Below, piece by piece: positions 1-5,775 of a stretch of DNA of 5,775 nt. Origin of the DNA: Rhizobiaceae bacterium (GTDB lineage Bacteria; Pseudomonadota; Alphaproteobacteria; Rhizobiales; Rhizobiaceae). Position numbers and translations under genes: made by a program. The DNA is taken from positions 1-5,775 of the forward strand of contig JACMIV010000382.1 of assembly GCA_014380965.1 (NCBI GenBank). Direction: 5' to 3'. The notes under the pieces were generated by a model. That model did not search any database. It was not told the DNA's origin and saw only the letters and a list, made by a program, of their open reading frames with translations. Every line of letters begins with the position of its first letter. The first letter of the stretch is position 1.

Positions 1-1632
<1,632 letters not shown>

Positions 1633-1653
1633 GCGATGCCGGGTTTGTGTGGA

Positions 1654-1687
1654 GCGAGAGGCCGTCGCGGGCGGCCGGACCTCTCGC
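1654..1687. repeat. inverted repeat / hairpin upstream of gyrB
   Basis: The arms GCGAGAGG (1654-1661) and CCTCTCGC (1680-1687) are perfectly complementary over 8 bp. A further CCG/CGG pairing (1662-1664 with 1676-1678) is possible past a single bulged A at 1679, leaving a G/C-rich loop. There is no T-run on either side, so it is not a standard intrinsic terminator. If the lipoprotein gene is transcribed from near 1606-1611, this hairpin would lie in its leader. For gyrB it would lie upstream of the candidate -35. Confidence 0.5.
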
Positions 1688-1780
1688 AAGGCTGAAGAGC
1701 CGCTCCGGAACCGGCGCCACGCATGGCGGGTTTCCAGCCGACCACCCTATGCCACGCAATCCAAGCCCAGAGGTTTCGCC

Positions 1781-2074
1781 ATGAAACGTCCCGCCGCCAT
1801 CGCCATCCTCGCCACGCTGTCGGCGGCCAGCCTCGCAGGCTGCACGACGCCGTATCCGAACGGCACGCCGATCGCCGGCGCCACCCTCGATGCGAACCGC
1901 GCACCGAGGGGATCGGCTGCATTCTGCGAGACCTACGCGCGACAGAGCGCCGGCAACGCCTATGAGACGTCGAGCGACGACAGCACGTTCGGCCGCAATT
2001 TCATCGAGGCGCAGCGCGCCCGCGCGGCCGGACAGCGCGCCTACGACCGTTGCCTCGCGGGCCGGACCAGCTGA
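1781..2074 (+). CDS. small putative lipoprotein, 97 aa, unknown function
   Basis: I do not recognise this protein. It begins MKRP, followed by a hydrophobic stretch and the lipobox SLAGC, with the lipidation cysteine at residue 21. That is a typical signal peptidase II signal, so a lipid-anchored protein in the cell envelope is expected. Residues +2 and +3 are Thr rather than Asp, which by the usual Lol rule favours the outer membrane. The mature part of about 77 residues is rich in Ala, Arg, Ser and Thr and carries two further cysteines, Cys49 (AFCETYA) and Cys91 (YDRCLAG), which could form a disulfide in the periplasm. There is no transmembrane helix after the signal. The ATG is chosen because the signal peptide begins there and AGAGG (1769-1773) lies 7 nt upstream; longer in-frame versions would bury the signal. 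The gene is divergent from gyrB and 126 bp ahead of the acetyltransferase gene on the same strand. Confidence 0.85.
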   Translation: MKRPAAIAILATLSAASLAGCTTPYPNGTPIAGATLDANRAPRGSAAFCETYARQSAGNAYETSSDDSTFGRNFIEAQRARAAGQRAYDRCLAGRTS

Positions 2075-2158
2075 GATCGAGGCCTTGACGGTTTGTGCGA
2101 GCTCTGCTGATCACGGCTCTGCTTGACAAACCCTTTCCGGTCCTCCGGCGCGCGACGT

Positions 2159-2173
2159 CCGTCGATGCGACGG
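2159..2173. repeat. short hairpin in the lipoprotein-acetyltransferase gap
   Basis: CCGTCG (2159-2164) pairs perfectly with CGACGG (2168-2173) around an ATG triplet loop. It lies 28 nt before the acetyltransferase start and is not followed by a T-run. It could be a weak stop for lipoprotein transcription or a structure in the leader of the acetyltransferase mRNA, but it may also be chance in G/C-rich DNA. Confidence 0.25.
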
Positions 2174-2200
2174 TCTATCGGTCAATGAGAGAGGCGCGCG

Positions 2201-2959
2201 GTGACCGATCTAGATCTTTGCTGGGCCTTCGAGGAGGCATGCGCGAACGGCTGGCCGGCGCGCCGCATCGCGGTCTCGGGTGGGTGGATGCTTCGGATGT
2301 CCGGCGGCCGTATGAGGCGCCCCAACTCGCTCGTTCCCCTCAATGGGCCGCGCGACGATCCAAGACGCATCATCGGCATTGCGGAGTCGATCTATAGAGC
2401 CCACGGCCAAGCGCCGATCTTCCGCATCCCTTCCTTCGCCGACGAGATGGACGCGCTTCTCGACGAAGATACCTACCCGCGCGAAGGGCGGAGCCTGACG
2501 ATTGCCGGCCCTCTCTACGCCTTTCGCTCGAGCGAAACCGACGTCGCCATCGCAACACGGCCGTCGGCCGCTTGGCTCGCATCGCGCCACAGGCTGACCG
2601 GCGACGAGGGAACCTTGGACGCGCCGATCTTCGAGGGCATGCTGTCGGCGATCGTGTTTCCGACCGCCTTTGCGTCGATCTCCCGCGAAGGCAAAATCGC
2701 GTCGCTGGCCTATGCTGTCCTCCAAGACAAGCTGCTCGTCGTGGAATCGGTCGTCACCGATTCCGAGCATCGCGGGCGGGGCTTGGCGCGTCGCACCCTG
2801 TCCGCGCTCTTTGCATGGGGCCGGCACCACGGCGCAGACATGGCGTGCCTCCAGGTCATCGCGGACAACGAGCCGGTCCTCAGGCTCTATCGAGGGCTTG
2901 GCCTCGATAGAGATGTGTTCGCCTACCACTATCGGCGTGGCGAACTCGCCATCCGCTGA
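2201..2959 (+). CDS. GNAT family N-acetyltransferase, 252 aa
   Basis: The C-terminal half (about 145-245) is a GNAT fold: a beta strand IASLAYAVLQ, then VVESVVTDSEHRGRGLARR with the acetyl-CoA pyrophosphate-binding signature R-x-x-G-x-A at 191-196, a helix, LQVIADNEPVLRLYRGLGL with Asn223 and the conserved late tyrosine Tyr230, and a final YHYRR strand. It should transfer an acetyl group from acetyl-CoA to an amine in the cytoplasm, but the acceptor cannot be read from the sequence. The N-terminal half (1-110) has the GGWMLRMSGGRMRRPNSLVPL and PIFRIPSFA stretches seen at the front of a poorly characterised two-part GNAT subgroup. The GTG start is chosen because GAGAGAGG (2187-2194) lies 6 nt upstream; the nearby ATG at 2185 is in another frame. 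The gene is convergent with cysK, with 60 bp between the two stops. Its 3' end contains a perfect 11-bp inverted repeat. Confidence 0.9.
   Translation: MTDLDLCWAFEEACANGWPARRIAVSGGWMLRMSGGRMRRPNSLVPLNGPRDDPRRIIGIAESIYRAHGQAPIFRIPSFADEMDALLDEDTYPREGRSLTIAGPLYAFRSSETDVAIATRPSAAWLASRHRLTGDEGTLDAPIFEGMLSAIVFPTAFASISREGKIASLAYAVLQDKLLVVESVVTDSEHRGRGLARRTLSALFAWGRHHGADMACLQVIADNEPVLRLYRGLGLDRDVFAYHYRRGELAIR
2885..2912. repeat. perfect 11-bp inverted repeat inside the acetyltransferase gene
   Basis: The arms CTCTATCGAGG (2885-2895) and CCTCGATAGAG (2902-2912) are exact reverse complements separated by the 6-nt loop GCTTGG. The repeat covers codons 229-237 (LYRGLGLDR), including the conserved Tyr230 of the GNAT fold and an AGA arginine codon, which looks uncommon in this G/C-rich coding style. 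It ends 47 nt before the stop codon. There is no T-run behind it on either strand, so it does not look like a classical terminator. Confidence 0.8.
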
Positions 2960-3019
2960 TCGGCGCCGAACGCCCCTTTTCGCGACACGGTCCGGTCGTC
3001 GACACGCGTAGCCGACCCG

Positions 3020-4048
3020 TCAGATCGTCGGCGTTCCCCTTGCCGGCGCGGACGGCTCCTCCGTGTCCACCAGTCCTTCGAACAAGGCGGTCGAGAGATA
3101 GCGTTCGGCGAAGGAGGGGATGATGACGACGATCGTCTTGCCCTCGTTCTCCGGGCGGATGCCGACCTTGATCGCGGCGGCGAGCGCGGCGCCCGAGGAG
3201 ATGCCGACCGGCACGCCCTCGAGGCGGGCGACGAGACGTGCGAGTTCGAAGGACGTATCGTTGTCGACGGTGACGACCTCGTCGTAGACGCCGCGATCGA
3301 GGATCGGGGGTGCAAAACCGGCGCCGATGCCCTGAATCTTGTGGGGTCCAGGAGCGCCGCCGGAGAGGACCGGCGAATTTTCCGGCTCGACCGCGATCAC
3401 CTTCAGCGCCGGGTTGCGGCTCTTGAGGACCTGACCGGCGCCGGTGATCGTGCCGCCGGTGCCGATGCCGGAGACGAGGAAGTCGATCTTGCCGCCAGTG
3501 TCGTTCCAGATCTCCTCGGCGGTGGTCACGCGGTGAATCTCGGGATTGGCGGCGTTCTCGAATTGCTGGGGAATGACGGCGTTCGGGATGTCCTTCTGAA
3601 GCTCCTCCGCCTTGGCGATCGCGCCCTTCATCCCCTTGGCGCCTTCGGTGAGCACGAGTTCGGCCCCGAGCAGCCGCAGCATCTTGCGCCGCTCGATCGA
3701 CATGGTCTCGGGCATCGTCAGGATCAGCTGGTAGCCCTTGGCGGCTGCGGCGAAGGCAAGGCCAATGCCGGTATTGCCCGAGGTCGGCTCGATCAGCGTC
3801 GTCCTGCCGGGAACGATCGTTCCGGCCGCCTCCAGCGCCTCGATCATCGCGACGCCGATGCGGTCCTTGACGCTCGAGGTCGGGTTGAAGAATTCGAGCT
3901 TGGCGAGGAGGTGGGCCTTCACCCCCTTTTCGCGGGCCAGCTTGTCGAGGCGCACGATCGGCGTGTCCCCGATCGTGTCGACGATTGAATCGTAGATACG
4001 TCCTCGCCCGTGGGTACGAGCCGTGCCCGTCGTCGCCGGTCTATCCAT
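3020..4048 (-). CDS. cysK: cysteine synthase A (O-acetylserine sulfhydrylase), 342 aa
   Basis: CysK is a cytoplasmic PLP enzyme that makes L-cysteine and acetate from O-acetyl-L-serine and sulfide, the last step of sulfate assimilation. The fold-type II landmarks are in order: NPTSSVKDR with the Schiff-base lysine Lys61, the substrate loop PTSGNTG at 88-94, the PLP-phosphate loop GIGTGGT at 194-200, and GISSGAA near 282-288 with the serine that contacts the pyridine nitrogen. The ending [12 protein letters not shown] is typical of CysK. Cystathionine beta-synthase is unlikely because there is no heme or CBS domain; CysM is possible but fits less well. The protein is slightly longer than E. 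coli CysK (about 323 aa) because of a 16-18 residue Arg/Thr/Gly-rich N-terminal lead. The ATG at 4048 is preferred because GAGGGG (4056-4061) lies 7 nt upstream; an in-frame GTG at 4093 would add 15 residues but is less well supported. The gene is transcribed alone, divergent from the diguanylate cyclase. Confidence 0.95.
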   Translation of the reverse strand: MDRPATTGTARTHGRGRIYDSIVDTIGDTPIVRLDKLAREKGVKAHLLAKLEFFNPTSSVKDRIGVAMIEALEAAGTIVPGRTTLIEPTSGNTGIGLAFAAAAKGYQLILTMPETMSIERRKMLRLLGAELVLTEGAKGMKGAIAKAEELQKDIPNAVIPQQFENAANPEIHRVTTAEEIWNDTGGKIDFLVSGIGTGGTITGAGQVLKSRNPALKVIAVEPENSPVLSGGAPGPHKIQGIGAGFAPPILDRGVYDEVVTVDNDTSFELARLVARLEGVPVGISSGAALAAAIKVGIRPENEGKTIVVIIPSFAERYLSTALFEGLVDTEEPSAPARGTPTI

Positions 4049-4371
4049 GTCCTGTCCCCTCGATGTGGCACGTCCGCCGAGCGGCGGCGTCACGATCCGC
4101 TATCACAGCCAAAATAGGGCGTGCGACCTCGTTTGCCGAGGGACAGGCGACGCCGAGGCGGGTGGCAGCCGGAACAGCTTTCTCCGGCAACGCGCGGCGA
4201 TGGCATCCGATTGCCAAGGTCTGTCTCAGCGCCTCAAACCGCGGCCGACCACCAAATCGCAACAAGTCCTAATAAGTTCGCTCACTGTCGCTTCGACATA
4301 GATGCACACGAGGAACGCACGTTCATCTTTCGGTAAGGCGGCGAACCCACTGTTCAAAACTCAACCAAGCG
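4049..4371. other. 323-bp divergent intergenic region between cysK and the diguanylate cyclase gene
   Basis: This region should hold the promoters of both flanking genes. It contains the cysK ribosome binding site (4056-4061), a hairpin at 4074-4087, the weak cysK promoter candidate, a dyad TGGCA-N6-TGCCA at 4201-4216 that could be a regulator site, and a small GAACG-CA-CGTTC dyad at 4313-4324. The half nearer the cyclase (about 4250-4371) is visibly more A/T-rich than the coding DNA, but no plus-strand -35/-10 pair stands out. A 74-codon minus-strand frame at 4041-4265 overlaps the cysK start and has no recognisable protein features, so I do not call a gene. I see no riboswitch or RNA gene here that I can name. 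Confidence 0.5.
4111..4139 (-). promoter_or_regulatory. candidate cysK promoter (TCGGCA-17-TATTTT)
   Basis: On the minus strand TCGGCA (4134-4139) and TATTTT (4111-4116) are spaced by 17 bp, each matching the sigma-70-type consensus in four of six bases. Initiation near 4104 would give a leader of about 56 nt. That leader would contain a G/C-rich hairpin (4074-4087, 5-bp stem, 4-nt loop) just ahead of the ribosome binding site. It is a by-eye prediction; no other good candidate was seen for cysK. Confidence 0.25.
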
Positions 4372-5238
4372 ATGGAAAGGACAAGGATTTTGGATCGTCA
4401 ACTCGACTCGATGCGCCGTCTTTGGCTCGAGACATCCGGGCTCATGCTGGCGATGGGGGCGGTGATCGTCATCGGCGCTTATCACTATTTCGACGGGTTC
4501 GGTTTCGAGAGCGCGCGTTCGGCGCTGGCCTTCTCGCTCGGAGCGCTCCTTGCAAGTGCGATTCCGGTCCAGCTCTACGTGGTCTTCCGGCTCGCGTCGC
4601 TGAAAGCGGAAAATCTCAGCCTGTTCGACAGGGCGACGCGCGACGGGCTGACCCGCGTCCTCAACCGGACGACGTTCAAGTCCGCCGTCGAGACGGAGAT
4701 CGAAAGCCTCGGCCGGCGCAAGGCGGACGGTGCCTCCTTCACGCTGCTCATCGTGGATGCCGACCACTTCAAGCGCATCAACGACAGACTCGGCCACGCC
4801 ACAGGCGATCAAGCGCTCGTCGCGATCGCCTCGACGCTCCAACGCTCCGTGCGGAAAGACGACCTGGTCGGCCGCATCGGCGGCGAGGAATTCGGCATCC
4901 TCCTGCGCAACGCCGGCTTTGGGGAGGCGCAAATCGTTGCGGATCGACTGCGCCTCGCGATCCACGAGCTCACCGTCGGTCCGCGGCGCGAACCGGTGCG
5001 GCTCTCCGTGTCGATGGGTGGGGTCACCTTCGCCAATGCGATGCCCTACGACACGCTCTACCGGGCGGCCGACGCAAATCTCTACAGGGCGAAGAAGAAC
5101 GGTCGCAACCGCGTCGACCTCGTCAATCTCGTCCGCATGATCCGGCGCGACGGCGACAACCGCGGCGCGACCGGCGCACTGACGCGCGACATGGCCGGGG
5201 CGGTCTTGCGCGACGTGCCGGAGCGCAAGGCAGGCTGA
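4372..5238 (+). CDS. membrane-anchored diguanylate cyclase (GGDEF domain), 288 aa
   Basis: The protein should condense two GTP into the second messenger c-di-GMP at the inner membrane. Two predicted membrane helices lie near residues 22-40 (SGLMLAMGAVIVIGAYHYF) and 50-72, joined by a loop of about 10 residues, then a linker and a GGDEF domain (about 85-247). The domain has DGLTRVLNR, LLIVDADHFKRIND with the metal-binding Asp129, GHATGDQAL, the active-site loop GGEEF at 170-174, and YRAADANLYRAKKNGRN. An intact RxxD inhibitory site (Arg161 to Asp164) sits at the usual distance, so product feedback inhibition is expected. A 40-residue tail follows with no recognised domain. There is no EAL, PAS, HAMP or large periplasmic sensor domain. 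The start is uncertain: ATG 4372 lacks a good ribosome binding site, while in-frame TTG 4390 (282 aa) has AAAGGA 8 nt upstream, and ATG 4411 (275 aa) also precedes the first helix. The gene is convergent with dut, with 22 bp between stops. Confidence 0.93.
   Translation: MERTRILDRQLDSMRRLWLETSGLMLAMGAVIVIGAYHYFDGFGFESARSALAFSLGALLASAIPVQLYVVFRLASLKAENLSLFDRATRDGLTRVLNRTTFKSAVETEIESLGRRKADGASFTLLIVDADHFKRINDRLGHATGDQALVAIASTLQRSVRKDDLVGRIGGEEFGILLRNAGFGEAQIVADRLRLAIHELTVGPRREPVRLSVSMGGVTFANAMPYDTLYRAADANLYRAKKNGRNRVDLVNLVRMIRRDGDNRGATGALTRDMAGAVLRDVPERKAG
4376..4392 (+). promoter_or_regulatory. ribosome binding site favouring a TTG start for the diguanylate cyclase
   Basis: AAAGGA (4376-4381) is a good Shine-Dalgarno sequence lying 8 nt ahead of the in-frame TTG at 4390-4392. 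The sequence just upstream of the ATG at 4372 (CTCAACCAAGCG) is not purine-rich. The CDS is drawn from the ATG by convention, but this signal argues that translation may begin 6 codons later. Confidence 0.4.
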
Positions 5239-5256
5239 TCCATCCATTCACGGACA

Positions 5257-5272
5257 GGCGTCAGCCGACGCC
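5257..5272. repeat. hairpin between the convergent cyclase and dut genes
   Basis: GGCGTC (5257-5262) pairs with GACGCC (5267-5272) around the loop AGCC, spanning the dut stop codon and starting 18 bp after the cyclase stop. It could serve as a shared weak terminator for the two convergent genes, but neither side carries a T-run, so the function is uncertain. Confidence 0.35.
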
Positions 5273-5743
5273 CGTCGAGCCGAAGCCGCCCGCGCCGCGG
5301 GCGGTTTCTGGCAGCATGTCCTCTTCGGAAAAGACGGCGATGGACACCGGCGCGACGACGATCTGCGCGATGCGGTCGCCATGGCGGATGACGAAGGGCT
5401 CGGACCCGAGATTGACGAGGATCGCCATGACCTCGCCGCGATAATCGCTGTCGATCGTTCCCGGCGTATTGAGGACGGTGACGCCGTGGCGGGCGGCAAG
5501 GCCGGAACGCGGGCGCACCTGCATCTCGAAGCCCTCCGGCACGGCAACTGCAAAGCCCGAGGGCACGAGCGCCTTGCCGCCCGGCGCGATCGTCAACGGC
5601 TCGCCAAGCGCAGCACAAAGATCGGCTCCCGCCGCGCCCGCCGTCTGGTAGGCAGGGAGCGGCAGGCCTTCGCCATGCGGCAGGCGCTTCATCGCAACCC
5701 CGGGCGGGGCGACGACGGGCGCAACGGCGTTGGGCCGGCTCAC
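5261..5743 (-). CDS. dut: deoxyuridine 5'-triphosphate nucleotidohydrolase (dUTPase), 160 aa
   Basis: Dut hydrolyses dUTP to dUMP and pyrophosphate, which keeps uracil out of DNA and supplies dUMP for thymidylate synthesis. The enzyme is normally a cytoplasmic trimer. All five family motifs are present in order: AGAAGADL (35-42), RPRSGLA (77-83), [15 protein letters not shown] (91-105) with the likely catalytic Asp98, [10 protein letters not shown] (124-133), and the Gly-rich C-terminal [10 protein letters not shown] (149-158) that closes over the active site. Length is normal for the trimeric family. The start is taken as GTG 5743: it overlaps the stop of the upstream frame as GTGA, GGAG lies 8 nt upstream, and many alphaproteobacterial homologues have a similar lead before [14 protein letters not shown]. 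An internal ATG at residue 18 would remove that lead and is less likely. The overlap implies translational coupling with the upstream gene. Confidence 0.96.
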   Translation of the reverse strand: MSRPNAVAPVVAPPGVAMKRLPHGEGLPLPAYQTAGAAGADLCAALGEPLTIAPGGKALVPSGFAVAVPEGFEMQVRPRSGLAARHGVTVLNTPGTIDSDYRGEVMAILVNLGSEPFVIRHGDRIAQIVVAPVSIAVFSEEDMLPETARGAGGFGSTGVG

Positions 5744-5775
5744 GGTGCCCGCTCCGCGCGCAACAGGAGTTCGGC
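5740..5775 (-). CDS. C-terminal 11 codons of the gene upstream of dut (possibly coaBC)
   Basis: Reading in from the right edge on the minus strand, an open frame [11 protein letters not shown] ends in TGA at 5740-5742, overlapping the dut GTG by 4 bases (GTGA). Such an overlap is typical of a co-transcribed pair. In many alphaproteobacteria the gene immediately before dut is coaBC (bifunctional phosphopantothenoylcysteine decarboxylase/synthetase), and a leucine- and arginine-rich end would suit it. Eleven residues are too few to identify the protein, and the other frames are also open over this short stretch. Confidence 0.35.
   Translation of the reverse strand, partial: AELLLRAERAP

Noticed and set aside
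2123..2128. Perfect TTGACA as a -35 for the acetyltransferase gene
   Set aside because: The sequence 16-18 bp downstream is CCGGCGCGC-like, with no resemblance to a -10 element, so a standard promoter is not supported.
2090..2132. GGTTTGT / ACAAACC inverted repeat plus a repeated GCTCTGCT as a lipoprotein terminator
   Set aside because: The 7-bp stem has a 29-nt loop and no T-run, and the 8-bp repeat is only present twice, so chance is a sufficient explanation.
2210..2929. 239-codon minus-strand frame opposite the acetyltransferase
   Set aside because: It is a codon-bias shadow of the GNAT gene with no family features.
3011..3032. GCCGAC-N10-GTCGGC as a terminator between the acetyltransferase and cysK
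   Set aside because: The 6-bp stem has a long loop, overlaps the last cysK codons and has no T-run on either side.
4201..4215. Sigma-54 promoter (GG/GC elements) in the cysK-cyclase gap
   Set aside because: TGGCA and TTGCC are present, but the GG and GC are separated by 9 rather than the required 10 bases.
4354..5247. 297-codon minus-strand frame covering the whole diguanylate cyclase gene
   Set aside because: It mirrors the cyclase codons, is rich in Arg, Glu, Asp and His as antisense frames in high-GC DNA usually are, and has no known motif. The GGDEF reading is unambiguous.
4302..5444. 380-codon plus-strand frame overlapping the cyclase and reading into dut
   Set aside because: The Arg/Pro-rich composition and lack of motifs mark it as an out-of-frame reading of two real genes.

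Overview
The window looks like ordinary chromosomal DNA from a high-GC alphaproteobacterium, most likely of the Hyphomicrobiales (Rhizobiales) type. This rests on strong G/C bias at third codon positions, the GyrB, CysK and Dut sequence styles, and a dut gene that overlaps by 4 bases the tail of an upstream gene on the same strand (in this group that neighbour is often coaBC). The genus cannot be fixed from the sequence alone. No mobile element, CRISPR array, tRNA or rRNA was seen.

Layout from left to right: (1) the first 514 codons of gyrB on the minus strand, cut by the left edge just before the TOPRIM DxDxD metal site; (2) a 238-bp divergent intergenic region with a candidate gyrB promoter, a hairpin and a 10-bp direct repeat; (3) a 97-residue small lipoprotein gene on the plus strand; (4) a 252-residue GNAT-type acetyltransferase on the plus strand with a GTG start; (5) cysK (cysteine synthase A) on the minus strand, convergent with the acetyltransferase; (6) a 323-bp divergent intergenic region; (7) a two-helix membrane diguanylate cyclase (GGEEF) on the plus strand; (8) dut (dUTPase) on the minus strand, convergent with the cyclase; (9) the last 11 codons of an upstream minus-strand gene at the right edge.

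The genes do not form one pathway. GyrB (DNA topology) and Dut (dUTP removal and dTMP supply) are replication-linked housekeeping functions. CysK makes cysteine from O-acetylserine and sulfide. The diguanylate cyclase would make c-di-GMP at the inner membrane. The lipoprotein and acetyltransferase have no assignable substrate or partner. Genes mostly alternate in strand, so most are probably transcribed singly; the clear exception is dut with its upstream partner.

I found no convincing previously undescribed system. The items most worth a second look are a perfect 11-bp inverted repeat inside the 3' end of the acetyltransferase gene, the structured gyrB upstream region, the ambiguous start of the diguanylate cyclase, and the two uncharacterised proteins (the lipoprotein and the N-terminal half of the acetyltransferase).
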